Assembly: GCF_028502605.1 (NCBI RefSeq)
Contig: NW_026611593.1
Span: 1,984,001 to 2,048,000 of the forward strand
DNA length: 64,000 nt
Direction: 5' to 3'
From: Trichoderma breve
Taxonomy: Eukaryota > Ascomycota > Sordariomycetes > Hypocreales > Hypocreaceae
Positions 23,880 through 34,720 of the stretch are shown here, piece by piece. The notes beneath the pieces are model-generated. The model had not been told where the DNA came from. It did no database searches and worked only from the letters and a program-made list of their open reading frames with translations. The stretch's first letter is position 1. The number at the start of each line of letters is the position of its first letter. A program made the position numbers and the translations under genes.

Positions 23880-24920
23880 GAAATTGGTGAATGTGGGTGC
23901 CCAGTGTTCCTTACCTCACCACTCCAAGATGTGGTCAGCCAATCAATATTGAGGCTACCAAGAGATACACAACCGGAGCCAACAATGGCTCTATCACCGA
24001 AGTCGAAAAGTTGGCCTCCAGGCCAGAGACTCGTGCTGTTTTAAAAACACTGAAGGACGGAGACGACCTTGATGTGCCATCACTAATAAAGTCACCAAAG
24101 AAGGACGAGAGTAACCCCGGACTGAGGAGAACAGAATAGAGAAAGATAGACGGCTTCCTATGCATGGAGTTGGCCCATAAATACGTCTACCTATACAATG
24201 AGCGCATTGTCATCTACTTGGACACACCGTGGATCCAGCAGTAAGTTGTTTTTGTTTATTTTACTCAAGGCAGAATGTTATTCTATATTCCAGCAGTTAT
24301 ACAATCATTCACCCTTTACATTTCCCCCATGAATTGGACCACTAAGTACTAACTAGGGTTATAGACTTATGTATGCCTCCATGAAGATAGCCGGATTTGT
24401 TACCTTGACTGTTCGTTCTACAGACAAGCAGGGTGCAAAGATTAAAGCGCTCCGCCTATTTACCGATCCTCACTCAAAGACGCAAATCCTGGTTGCAAAC
24501 ATCAACATCATGGCCACCGGGGTAAATCTGCACGACGCCTGTCGTGTTGGAGTGATCGTAAGTCAGCATTTCAATCCGAAAACGAGTCTCCAAATCCACG
24601 GGCATTTGAACCACCTGGTCCAGAAGCACGCAGTAATCTAGCATTGTCTTAAGGCCAAGGATTCCTTCCATGACCATCAAGAGAGGGTAATGCTCACCAA
24701 GTGGGCTCGCCAGCTCTTGGCGATATCAATAAGTGGCTGACCGGCGCCCTCCGAGAGAGAGTGCTTTTTGAAACTATGAAGACCTACACCAATCTCGTCG
24801 ATCCAAAGATGCTCATGGTAAACACGAAAGGAATCGACTTTAAAGTTGAGACTACCCACTTGATAGCTGGGCCGACGATTCTCCCACACTACATACCTAT
24901 TCAATGACAAGCCCAGCAAA
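23880..24920 (+). pseudogene. Decayed SNF2-family helicase fragment (C-terminal part)
   Basis: In one frame, 23891-24260 reads a segment with GSITEVEKLASRPETR, a stop at 24137-24139, then ELAHKYVYLYNERIVIYLDT followed by PWIQQ. After a possible intron at 24242-24290, the frame at 24369-24760 reads RLFTDPHSKTQILVANINI, ATGVNLHDACRVGVIV, NPKTSLQIHGHLNHLVQKH, a TAG, then KAKDSFHDHQERVMLTKWAR. These correspond to helicase motifs V and VI and the following conserved helices of SNF2-type ATPases. Motif VI is degenerate: HLNHLVQ stands where RxxRxxQ is expected. Several in-frame stops make it non-functional. N-terminal Walker motifs were not found in 22850-23880. Such helicase relics are common in fungal repeat islands. 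Confidence 0.7.
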
Positions 24921-26019
24921 CTGAGTGGCCTCACCACCACCAGCCAGGGCATCTGCAAGCACCTCGCAATCTGCTGCGCTTCCAGCCGAGGGCCCTCGTC
25001 CGCCAGCATTACCTGTAAGTACTAGGTTACCAGTATCTGTCATTCCCCAGCTTCCTTTCCAATTGCTAACCTATCATAATAGTGCGGACAGACCAGGGTT
25101 ACTCCATTCTTATATGGCGCTCATGTCGACCCAGCAGACGGCTCTGCCGGGATCGCTTCCAGAGAAGAAGAATGCCCAACTGTCGGCCATTGCCAGGGAT
25201 CAAGAGACCGCCATGATGAAGGCTGAGCGCGAGAAGAATACCGGCCCCAAAGCTGACCAGGACATCAGCATGGAGAAACTCAGAGACATGCGTGGCCAGC
25301 TGAGACATCAAACTCTGGCAACAGTTTCAATCGCCAACTGATCTCAAGAGCCGCGTCTTACCAGGACAGCCCTGGGAGCCCATTTGCTGGGTCCCAAGAG
25401 TTGGCTCCAGAGGCCTTCTGGGAACCTACCAGAGCCAATTTGATCCGTTTACAAGATCATCCTCTCCCAGCAGACTCCGTCAAACCAACGCTGTGTGCTT
25501 GTGACAATTGGCCATGGATGATTTCTGGATCTCGCATACCAAACGTATACAGCCCCGTGGGCGCCGAGACTAAAGAAGTCAATACAAATCTTACTCGACC
25601 AACAAACGTCCTCTATTATAGCCTTAATGACTCTTGCGACAATGAATGATAATACAACAGCAACGCCAACAGATATTCATGGTATGGGAGAAGAAGTTTG
25701 CCACTGTTTTATGCCACACTGGGCCAGGGAGGATCTCATATCTAGGTGTGGGAGTTGCCTTGGAAAGGTGTCGTCGCAGCTGAATCCAGTACTCTTTGCT
25801 TCGGCTCTCGAAGGGCGTCCTCAACCCCCCTGATCACCAAAGATCGTTGAAGAGTGCCTCACCAAAGGCCACGGAGGAGTACCCCTTTCTGAAGGCGTTC
25901 CCATTGAAGCGCTGCTCTCGCAGGTTCCCGCAACGGAGAACGTCCAATTTTTCTTCCGGTTTCTTTAATCAACGCGGCTCTACAGCGCCGTCCGTTGCTA
26001 CGTTTTCCCTTTTTGCATC

Positions 26020-26720
26020 AACGATGCCACTACTTTGCTCAACTGAAACCAGTACTCATGGGATAACCTACCACAAGAGTTACTACTTATTGGCCTCGTA
26101 ATAAGGGCAGATGCAGTGAACGACAAGAATAAGAAGTTGGAGCTGTGTATGAAGGGCAAACCTGCGGGGACTATGCCATCAACTATACCACTACTTTGCT
26201 CAAGTATTCTTATATTTTCACGGCATTTCTTTTGTATCATGGGTTATGGAATTCGGGTAACGTGAAGCAAACCGCTACACCTTCGGGGGTGTGTTCGTTC
26301 TCATCGACACCCACGTCGACGAGCTGCTTGCTCAGCGCTCACTGGAGTTGCTTCTTGTTCCATGTCTTGAGGGCGTGCTCAACCCCCTCATCAACGAGCG
26401 CCTCGCTGCCGCTGGCATCGAGCCTTCCCACCTCCACGACCCCGACTTATCACAGTCATACTATACATCTCCCATATGATTAAGTGGATGGGGTTGATGG
26501 AATACCCCCACCCATTCCGATTCTGTCAGCGAGCTATGGAGACGGACATTGCCTGATGAAGTCGATGCCGAACCACCCTTCTGAGTGCGCTACCGTTGGG
26601 CATCGTTCTCTTTCGGCAACAACACAACTACTTTGCTCAACCACACTTTGCTTAACTACGCTTTTATTTTTCATAGGATTTCTTTCATAATGGGTTATGG
26701 AATTCGGGCAACGAGTGGTA
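26020..26720 (+). repeat. Diverged direct duplications beside the helicase relic
   Basis: The phrase ACTACTTTGCTCAA occurs near 26029, 26190 and 26627. Two of these are followed by a TTTCTTT...GGGTTATGGAATTCGGG block, at about 26225-26260 and 26670-26710. A second phrase, GGGCG(T)NCTCAACCCCC, occurs near 25813 and 26369. The pattern is consistent with repeated, partially duplicated sequence. No protein can be assigned. Confidence 0.5.
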
Positions 26721-26859
26721 AAGGGGTGTGTTGGAGGAAGATGAGACCGGATGAGGACCGATAAAAGGTCGCCCCCTTAGCAACATAGCCTAGAATTTAG
26801 CATCAACATCAATCAATCGGTCGCAACAACTTCTCTCATTTCTCTCAAATCTCAATATT

Positions 26860-27040
26860 ATATACTGTAGTAGATACTAGAAGAATATAGCCATAGCAGC
26901 AGATACTCAAGGAGCCTGGTATCTATTATAGCCTAGATCAGTACCCGTGGTAGCACATAAAAGGCTGTCCTCCGCCTCCTATTCTGAGTTGACCTCGCAG
27001 TCGCTGGGATGCTGAATAGCTACTCTCTAAAAGGTTCTAC
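26860..27040 (-). repeat. Dispersed repeat, copy D (reverse orientation)
   Basis: Read on the minus strand, 27030-26990 gives CTATTCAGCATCCCAGCGAC then TGCGAGGTCAA, the family head motif. It is followed leftwards by TATCTGCTGCTATGGCTATA-type tail units to about 26862. The body would therefore extend towards the helicase relic. Confidence 0.6.
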
Positions 27041-27429
27041 GGCACTGAAACTGCAAGTCAGATAAATGATTCACCAAAAATTTACTCTAAACGTGTGTTG
27101 CAAACGAAATCTTCGTGTTCTTTGCATTTCAAGCGACCCAAGATCGTTGCTCAGGTCGTATCTAGCTACATGTATGTAGTATCATCTAGTCTAATAAGAC
27201 TGTCATTTAAAGAGGGAGCCAAAAAATCTAACCAAAAGGGGGGACATTATCCAGAGGAGTCCCATCCGTATTCCAACGCCTAAAAACTCCAAACATATCC
27301 TATATCTATATGTTCAGTGAAAGTGTATAAGAATCAATGCCGGTGTAAGCAAAGCCTGCAATAAAAGTGCTGACATGACACGCTCATGTATAACTTGAGT
27401 AGTAAAAAAATTGCATGAGTTTATCGAAA

Positions 27430-29319
27430 TCACATGCCCAGCATGCTCATTTGCCTCCTTACGGGGCTGGCGGCAGTGCTGCCCTCTTCGCTCGCATAGT
27501 ATGCGCTATCAGTGTCGATATCCCAGCTGTCGTCATTGTCATCATCACCATCAGGTGAAATGCCGGATGCATCGAAAGGCTTCTGAGCAGCGGCTCGAAC
27601 GTTCCATCGCAGAGTGCGGCTGACACTGTCAAACCATTCCGTGTCGGTTCGGGTGACAGTTGGGAAGGGATACTGAGATGCCGTGATAGTAACGTGATCA
27701 CCCTGCTTAAGCTCCACGCGTCCCTTGCCATCGAAAGCACAGTACGCGGTAGCTCGAGAGTTGCGCGGGACGGCAACACGAAGCGCCATGGTGTCGGAGA
27801 GAACCATGGGGCGGAACGAGAGCGTGTGTGGGCAGATGGGAGTCAGGAGGATGGCAGGGATATCCGGGTGAACGAGGGAACCACCAGCCGAGAGGGAGTA
27901 GGCAGTCGAACCAGTAGGGGTGGAAAAGATGCATCCATCAGCTTGAACAACTGTCAGGAGCTCATCATCTCCGTATAGCTCCAGGTTCGAGACATATGGC
28001 GATGGGCCGCGGTCAATGACAAGCTCGTTGAGAACTTCAAACTGCTCGCCCTCGTCAGGACCGTTTGATCCATCTCTCCACACGGTGCAGGTGAAGCGCA
28101 TGCGGAGATTGATCTTCATACCATCATCTCCCATCACGCGGTTAAGGTGCTTCTTGTAGTTCTCAAACTCGAATGTCGTCATGAAGCCAAGGCTGCCCAA
28201 GCTGAATGAGAGGACTGGGGGCACAATGCGCTGGAAGAGCCACGAGGTAAAGAGGACAGTGCCGTCACCTCCAAGGGTGAGGACCAGGTCGAATTTCTCG
28301 GGCTGGCTCCAGCACAGATCTGGAGTCCAGTACTTGAGCATGGTCTCGAATCGCGCGTCTTGAGCGACAATGCCGGCAGCGTTGAATCGCTTAGAGTTGC
28401 GCAGCTTGGCGTCCACGTAAACGTTGACGCCAACGTCGGACCCATATCGGGGGGTTTGCAAAAGCCACGTTGTCAACTCTCGCGTCAGGTAGACAAGCTG
28501 GTTATCCCGTGCCTTGGTGACAATCATGACATTGCGCACTGCGCGCTTGACAGGGCGGCGCTGAAGTTGCTTGGAGATTTCGCGGACACTTGTCGCGGTC
28601 TGGACCAAGCGAGAGTGCGACATGGACTCGTCGTTCTTGATCTCGTCTAGGACCTTTTCAAAGTCGACAGCATCGTCGAATCTCTGGTGGTAGAAGCATG
28701 GCGACAATAAATTGCTGATTGCTGTGGTCGGTGTATTTCTCTTCTTTGCTAGGTCCTGGAGCGCATCGGCGAGCTGCTGCTGAGGGCTCGCGGCGGCGGA
28801 AGAGCCGCCGTTGCTCTGAGGGAATAACATGTTGTTGTTGAAGGAAAGAGCCTCGGGCTTTCTGGGACGCGAAACAGAAGTGGTAGACGCGAGTGCCTTG
28901 AGAATGGTTTGGCGAGGAAGCAAGTCGTGGGCAGCAGTAGGTTGGTATTGGTCGCGCGGTTGTTGCTGGTTGGAATCCGCCGAAGGCGCAGTGAGGCTTG
29001 TTAAAATTGCGGTCTTGGGCGATGGCACAGTCGAAGGTTCGGCCGGGGAAATAATAACAGGCGTAACGGAAGGACCCGTGGCACCAGAGCCACCTAACGA
29101 TGGAATAGCAGTGTATGGGGTGTTCGAGTCGACTTCATATCGGGATGCTTTGTTGACGTTGACGGACAGATTATGAATGCCGGACGATGACTTGGGGCGG
29201 CGGTCAAATATATCGGACTTAGCCAACAAAAGCGAAGCAGCAGGGCACTCCTGCGAGTCAACTCCGCTGCCCTTTTCGGGTGTAGGGTGGAGGTCGGTCC
29301 GAGGCGACACGGCGGCCAT
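27430..29319 (-). CDS. NAD kinase (ATP-NAD kinase family)
   Basis: A single intronless frame of 629 residues, start codon at 29319. The enzyme phosphorylates NAD (or NADH) to NADP(H), usually in the cytosol. Residues 1-200 are a disordered Ser/Pro/Ala-rich extension. The kinase domain follows: the GGDGT motif (residues 350-354) in LVLTLGGDGTVLFTSW, then SLGSLGFMTTFEF, the NE/D region VLNELVIDRGPSP, and the conserved GCIFSTPTGSTAYSLSAGGS with HPDIPAILLTPICPHTLSFR. All catalytic motifs are present. The acidic C-terminal tail (residues about 590-615, DDDNDDSWDIDTDS) is typical of Utr1-like fungal enzymes. There is no mitochondrial presequence, so a Utr1/Yef1-type rather than Pos5-type enzyme is likely. 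Confidence 0.95.
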   Translation of the reverse strand: MAAVSPRTDLHPTPEKGSGVDSQECPAASLLLAKSDIFDRRPKSSSGIHNLSVNVNKASRYEVDSNTPYTAIPSLGGSGATGPSVTPVIISPAEPSTVPSPKTAILTSLTAPSADSNQQQPRDQYQPTAAHDLLPRQTILKALASTTSVSRPRKPEALSFNNNMLFPQSNGGSSAAASPQQQLADALQDLAKKRNTPTTAISNLLSPCFYHQRFDDAVDFEKVLDEIKNDESMSHSRLVQTATSVREISKQLQRRPVKRAVRNVMIVTKARDNQLVYLTRELTTWLLQTPRYGSDVGVNVYVDAKLRNSKRFNAAGIVAQDARFETMLKYWTPDLCWSQPEKFDLVLTLGGDGTVLFTSWLFQRIVPPVLSFSLGSLGFMTTFEFENYKKHLNRVMGDDGMKINLRMRFTCTVWRDGSNGPDEGEQFEVLNELVIDRGPSPYVSNLELYGDDELLTVVQADGCIFSTPTGSTAYSLSAGGSLVHPDIPAILLTPICPHTLSFRPMVLSDTMALRVAVPRNSRATAYCAFDGKGRVELKQGDHVTITASQYPFPTVTRTDTEWFDSVSRTLRWNVRAAAQKPFDASGISPDGDDDNDDSWDIDTDSAYYASEEGSTAASPVRRQMSMLGM

Positions 29320-31341
29320 GATTACTCTAGCGAGTGTCGGTAGCGGCTACAGCGCGTTGCAAATGCGATTGCGAGAGCGATTATTAACCCCGGGCGGGCT
29401 TAGGCAGTGGGTGCTTGGAAACGCCGGGATTATGAGGCGCAGAGATGATAGCGGAATCCCGTGTTCCGTGGAAAGCTGTAGAACAGTGTAAGCCTAGATT
29501 GCGACCGTACAGCGGCGAGTCCACCACTGTGCAAAGGGCCAATAGCCAGGGACACGGCCTTACAAATCGGGAAAGGCAAAGTCAGCCGGCGCCTTGGGAT
29601 TATGCGGAGGATTGGCTGCTACTTTTGGCGCACAGTTGTTCGTACGGTGATGCAGCTAGCGTCACAGCGATCCCCCTCATCCAATTTTGCAAAACGCGAT
29701 GCGCTGCAAGTGCAAGCACAACACGCTAGGCTCCAGCGGAAGCGTCGGAGCGAAAGGTTCGTCTGCGTAACCTTGCAGTTTCCTGTTCGCGCTGTGGGAT
29801 CGTTGCGACTGTTGCTTATTCAGTGGGAGTTTCTCCGCAGCTGGGCGGGTTCGAATATTACCTCTTTCGACAAATGCTGATGCAGCGAGAGCAAGTATTG
29901 CCGTGTTAGCGGTATCGAGGCCGAACAGTTGTTCCGCTGAGCAAAGTATGATGACGTTGAGCTGCAACAGACCAGCTGTAGCACAAGGCAATGGAATCGG
30001 CGTAGATGAGGAGAAATGAGGTGTAGAGTGAAGCTGAAGAATCTCCAAATCAGAGGGAGCAGAAAAGGGGCAAGTTTCTTGACACTAGGAATTTGGTGGA
30101 AGGAACGAGCCGACGCCAGGTCTGGTCTTGCCACAGCTGTCTTGTATCGATAGCAAAAGGAGCCGAAAGAGGCAATGAAGAGAGTGGCTGGAATTAAAAT
30201 GATATAGAAAATGTCGTCAAGAAAAGATGTGTAAAAAATGAAGATGACGAAATAAAACAAATCGAAAAGACACGCTGTAAAAAGCACTTGCAGGAACTTC
30301 CAGAGTTCTGCTTCCGGCACTGCGACTCCAAGCCGTTGAGGTGATTAGGATTAATCTCGATGCGTGCGTCGACACCGAAACAAACAAAGAAAAACCAACA
30401 ACAAAGAACCTGCTTGGCGCCAGGAGTCTTTTATAACCGACAACCAAAGAATCAAAACCGCATTCTCTGACCGCTAACGAATCCCATCATCTATCACAAG
30501 CCTTGTCAATAATTGATGCAGCCATCGTCACAGCTCCTAAGCTGTCACTAGCCCCCAGAAACATTTGGCGTTGGCGATGAGCGAAACAATAGCTATCATC
30601 CCCCTACCCGCCGCAGTACACGGAGCTAATAGTACGGAGTAGCGGGACGCACCGCAAAACGCATCCCCTGAAAATGAGGAGCGAAGGAATGAGACTGGGG
30701 GAGACGCATTGAATGAAGGCTCTGCATCTGAGACGCAGACGGGCATTATGCCCGGCAATTGAAAGTGGCAGGTACCTGATACGCGCTGCGTCTACTGCAG
30801 AACAGAGGTGCTTACAGGTATGAGCTACCGAGACAGGGACAGGTATGCACCCCCCATAATCCGACGGCCAAAACCAAACACAATGGAAGGCAAATCAGGC
30901 CGAAATGCTACTCTGCGGAGAAAAAAAATCCCATAAGTGCCCTGTCGCAGTGCACGTTTCTAGTGGCGAGTACGGAGGCGATTCCTCCATGCCAGATACC
31001 CGCTGGTTGATAGTGCGGCGTCTTGGCAGTCTCACCAGCCCCCAGCTTCTAAACATGGTGTTCTGCATCTGGATTCGAAAAGAGCATGGAGCAGACAACT
31101 TCCCCTTTGCTCCTTTATCTACGGAGTAATATTACAATGATACTCACTGACTCTCTCTCTCTGCTGCAACGGTCGCTACGGGCCCTGCCGCTGGTGGTCG
31201 AAACGCCGTTTCATCTCTCACACCAGGGGCTGTTACAAAAAAAAACACATAGGCATGCCCAAATATTACCTAGGAGGTTTGGTAGTCAACCCAAATTTAG
31301 ATACGGCAAGATAGAAACCGGGGCAAGAAATGTCTCGATTT

Positions 31342-31650
31342 GCTATTCGGCACCCCAAGTTGGCCATCCAGAATCCCATGTAGGTGACCATTAATTCCTT
31401 TTGCTACCCAAGCAAGCGGAAGACAGAAAGACCGAGACTGGGAAGATTACGAGCACCAACGCTTTAAATTATACACCTATTCTTTAGTAACTGCTACTAT
31501 ATCTACATTTTTCTAGTGACTGCTACGATATCTACATTTTTATAGTAACTGCTACTATGTCTATATTTTTCTAGTAACTGCTATTATATTTATATGTTTC
31601 TAATAACTGCTACTATATTTATGTAATGCTGGCTGAATACGCGTTCTACG
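31342..31650 (+). repeat. Dispersed repeat, copy F, with inverted ends
   Basis: The left end GCTATTCGGCACCCCAAGTT matches the family head. The right end around 31636-31655, read in reverse, gives GTATTCAGCCAGCATTAC, resembling the head of copy B. The interior is dominated by a 29-bp tandem array. This supports a short inverted-repeat element. Confidence 0.55.
31485..31623 (+). repeat. 29-bp tandem repeat, nearly five copies
   Basis: Units start at 31485, 31514, 31543, 31572 and 31601, exactly 29 bp apart. The consensus begins TAGTAACTGCTACTATATCT and ends ACATTTTTC. Differences between units are mostly C/T and A/G. A related array of the same period occurs at 46430-46520. Confidence 0.9.
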
Positions 31651-32187
31651 AGCGGGTTAGGTGCTTAGGTATATTTACTGAATGTATGTATGTATTCATT
31701 TTGCGGTCTCGCTTTTTCTGACCTCCGCTTGCCAAGTTAATAACAAGTCCCTTGTAATGTACCCCACGTGTATATTCCCCCAACTTTTTCTATTATCAAA
31801 AGAATTCAGCCTGTTTGGCGCACCCTCCTCGAGATGCAGCGACATATCCGGGAATTATTGATGCAGCTTAGCGAACTGCTATCTCGACCCAGCTGACCTG
31901 TTTGGATGGCATCTCGTAGGAATATCACAAATCCAATAGCGCTTTCCGTCTCATCCTTTCCGTCCAGTCTCGAGGTGTTCCCTGAGGTGATAGCGCCTCA
32001 CTAAAGCCGGCTCCCACGTATCACCTGTGAATTCACCTGTGAATCGCCCGTCTAAACCAGGGCGCTCCGCACCATCGCAAAGATACGAGTACAATGGGCA
32101 CAACCGTCTCTGCTGGCGCCCGTGATATCTATCGAAAGGGGGAGCCAATGGTAGGGAAGAAATGATGTATCAACAACGCCAAATGCT

Positions 32188-33077
32188 TCACCTCCAGTGG
32201 AGACCTTCGGCTGCTTTAGCTTCCAGGACTGAGCGCATAAACTGTTGCACATTTTCGGACTCTGCCCCGTAGCCTCCCATTTCCGCATCATCTTCGGCCT
32301 CCTGGCTGCGGCAGCACACTTTCTCCGCTGTCTGGAGAACCTTGTCCCACTCTTCTGCTGAGAAAGAGCCCTCGCTCTCGGCCAGGAGAAGGTCTCGGCT
32401 GGCCGTGAAGCCCAGCACGTGGACAGATCTCGCTTGGTCAATTTCCGCAGGTGTCGGGTCTACCTTGACGGTGCTCTCATCATCATTCGTAATTGCTAGG
32501 CAAGTTGCTGAAGCCACTGTTTTCAGGGGAATTGTTGCCGTTAGGAGACCCAGAATCGAGGCGTGGAGGAGTGCCGGAATGATTCCGAGATTCTACGTAG
32601 ATGAGTATGAGATCAGCCGGCCAACAACCAGGCTCGTAAACGGGAAAACAAGAAACGAGACAATACCACTCACCAGTCGGGGCTGGAGCACTTTGGTGTT
32701 CACATAGGCGTTTTCAGGCACTTCCATGACCTGGAGCGTGACTTGAATCACGCATCTCGGAAAGTTTCTGACCGGGATGAGATGTCGCAGAGCAGGCTGC
32801 AGGATAGCTTCCAGCTGGCGCTCGGCCGTTCCTACAAGGCAGCGATAGATGTCAGCCGGATGAATGAAAATCTTCGTCACCGTGATATCAACTCACCTCC
32901 AACTCCTGCTGCCGGCCGCACATTCACATCTACCAGCGCCTCGAAGGGATTCTCATCTCGACGCTGAGCCTCTACCGGCCCGTTGACGGCCGCTGTGATT
33001 GTGTAGCCGCCGAATGCAAAATTTGCCGAGCCGTCGGCCTTGGGAAGATGTGACAGCTCAGCTGTAGGAGGAGCCAT
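32188..33077 (-). CDS. rrp46: Exosome complex subunit Rrp46 (RNase PH fold)
   Basis: Three exons, complement of 32897-33077, 32674-32831 and 32188-32592, give 247 residues. The fold is that of RNase PH: FAFGGYTITAAVNGPVEAQR near the start, then AGVGGTAERQLEAILQPALR, FPRCVIQVTLQVMEV and the late segment NLGIIPALLHASILGLLTAT. Rrp46 is one of six ring subunits of the RNA exosome, which degrades and processes RNA in nucleus and cytoplasm; in eukaryotes the ring is catalytically inert. The insertion of Gly-Thr before AERQLE sits exactly at an intron junction. It shares a 365-bp divergent promoter with rrd1. Confidence 0.88.
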
Positions 33078-33442
33078 GGCTGCAAAAGATGAGGCGTTGT
33101 GGTGAAAGAAAGACGACAATGAGGTTACAAAGTGCCTGAGACTCAGATATGCACAAGATTGAAATTTTGCCCGTGATGAGGAGCCCGGCTTTGCTAGTCT
33201 CGATCTGCAAAGGTACATTCTCTGTTTAGGTACCTTGACAGCAGTGGGCGTGGCTGCTGCTCTCAGGTTCAGGTACTAGCAGATACCTTGTGGGGACCTC
33301 CCATCACCAGTGACGTGGGGTTGAGCTGCTGGCACATTCAGGTACCGATTTTCGCCATCCGGGTAGCTCCTCAGCTTCTTCATCCTGCATCTTACAAAGC
33401 ACAGCTTCAGCATCGGTGAATGTGAATCCGAACACACGCGCC
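33078..33442. promoter_or_regulatory. Divergent promoter region between rrp46 and rrd1
   Basis: Only 365 bp separate the two start codons. Both promoters and leaders must fit here. No distinct TATA element is seen. Confidence 0.5.
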
Positions 33443-34720
33443 ATGGCCTCCGAATCACCCGCCCAGCCAGCTCCTTCACCATCACTGGCCTCGGGCATCC
33501 CCAACCTGAAAGACAGAATCCCCAAGCTCGAGCCTCGCAGGAGGAGACCCGGCCCCTCCAACCCAACTCCTATTCCTCAGACTCCCGCTCTCCCTTCGCC
33601 CCCGGACTTGGCGGACTGGAGCTTCAAGCTCCCAAGCAGGCGCATTCTTTCAAAACAGGACCATGAGCTGTTTCTGGCCTCTCCAACCTACAGCCTCATT
33701 GCGGCTTGGGTCTTTGGCCTATCTGAGTCCGTAGTGGACACACCCAAGTCTGCCGTCAGGGATGAATCCCTGAGTGAGGGCGTCAAGACAATTTTAAGCA
33801 TATTAGACCAAGCGGAAGCTTTTGTGTCTCAGTCGCCACCCAACGAGCAGGGCGGTTCTCGCTTCGGCAATAAGGCCTTTAGAGGCTTCCTGGATCTGGT
33901 GAACGAAAAGACCCCAGCATGGCATGAAAGTCTAGGCCTGCACAACACGGATGCCATCGCCGAGGCATCTGCCTATTTTGCCCAGTCATTCGGTAACCGG
34001 AATCGAATCGACTATGGATCAGGACACGAGCTCAACTTTATGATGTGGCTACTTTGTCTGTACCAGCTCGGCATCTTGCAGCGTTCCGACTTCCAGGCAC
34101 TTGTTCTCCGAGTCTTTGTTCGCTACATCTCCCTGATGCGAGTGGTCCAGATGGCGTATTATCTGGAACCTGCGGGCTCCCACGGTGTTTGGGGATTGGA
34201 CGATTACCAATTCTTGCCGTTCCTCTTTGGCGCCTCTCAACTTCTACACCATCCGTACATCACCCCTCGCGCCATTCACCAGGACCTTACAGTCGAGGAA
34301 TTCGGTGATGATTATCTCTATCTCGGCCAAGTCAACTTTGTCAACAGTACAAAGACTGTCAAAGGCCTACGATGGCACAGTCCCATGCTGGACGACATCT
34401 CATCTTCCAAGTCGTGGACTAAAATCGACGGAGGCATGCGCCGTATGTTTGTCGCCGAGGTTCTTGGAAAGCTACCGGTGATGCAGCATTTCATGTTCGG
34501 GTCCCTCATCTCTGCTGCTCCTGGTATGAGTGAAGAAGACCCGTCAGCTGCTGGTGAAGACGATGGCGAAGATCACTCCAACCATAACCACACAGGTCAA
34601 GCACACGACGGCACGGGCTGGGGCGACTGTTGCGGTATCAAGGTGCCCAGTAGTCTTGCTGCTGCTCAGGAGATGAAGAAGGGCCATGTGGAAACATTAC
34701 GTAGAATCCCCTTCGACTAG
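33443..34720 (+). CDS. rrd1: PP2A activator Rrd1/PTPA (peptidyl-prolyl isomerase)
   Basis: An intronless frame of 425 residues from the ATG at 33443, which has the better context (CGCCATGG). An in-frame ATG nine codons earlier, at 33416, is possible. PTPA proteins reactivate protein phosphatase 2A and isomerise prolines. Family blocks are clear: WSFKLPSRRILSKQDHELFL, NKAFRGFLDLV, YFAQSFGNRNRIDYGSGHEL, NFMMWLLCLYQLGIL, the GSHGVWGLDDYQFLPFLFGA signature, and MRRMFVAEVLGKLPVMQHF near the end of the core. The tail beyond residue 370 is acidic and ends GWGDCCGIKVPSSLAAAQEM. This extension fits the Rrd1 branch (Rrd2 lacks it), though that assignment is from memory. Confidence 0.95.
   Translation: MASESPAQPAPSPSLASGIPNLKDRIPKLEPRRRRPGPSNPTPIPQTPALPSPPDLADWSFKLPSRRILSKQDHELFLASPTYSLIAAWVFGLSESVVDTPKSAVRDESLSEGVKTILSILDQAEAFVSQSPPNEQGGSRFGNKAFRGFLDLVNEKTPAWHESLGLHNTDAIAEASAYFAQSFGNRNRIDYGSGHELNFMMWLLCLYQLGILQRSDFQALVLRVFVRYISLMRVVQMAYYLEPAGSHGVWGLDDYQFLPFLFGASQLLHHPYITPRAIHQDLTVEEFGDDYLYLGQVNFVNSTKTVKGLRWHSPMLDDISSSKSWTKIDGGMRRMFVAEVLGKLPVMQHFMFGSLISAAPGMSEEDPSAAGEDDGEDHSNHNHTGQAHDGTGWGDCCGIKVPSSLAAAQEMKKGHVETLRRIPFD

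Larger units (their letters stand above)
22186..27429. other. Gene-poor island with repeats and a helicase relic
   Basis: About 5.2 kb between the homeodomain gene and NAD kinase. It begins with the homeobox 3' UTR (to about 22560). It then holds a 34-bp tandem repeat, a broken SNF2-type helicase, duplicated blocks at 26020-26720 and a reversed copy of the dispersed repeat (copy D). No intact gene is visible. Confidence 0.6.
29320..32187. other. Spacer between NAD kinase and rrp46
   Basis: About 2.9 kb. The first part is the NAD kinase promoter. A hydrophobic frame on the minus strand at 29820-30320 has no conserved features and I do not call it. Bases 31342-31650 hold dispersed-repeat copy F. 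Nothing else can be supported. Confidence 0.5.

Noticed and set aside
29820..30320. Hydrophobic 166-residue frame on the minus strand
   Set aside because: It looks membrane-like only because the sequence is T-rich on that strand. It has no conserved motif, no splice continuation and an implausible composition.
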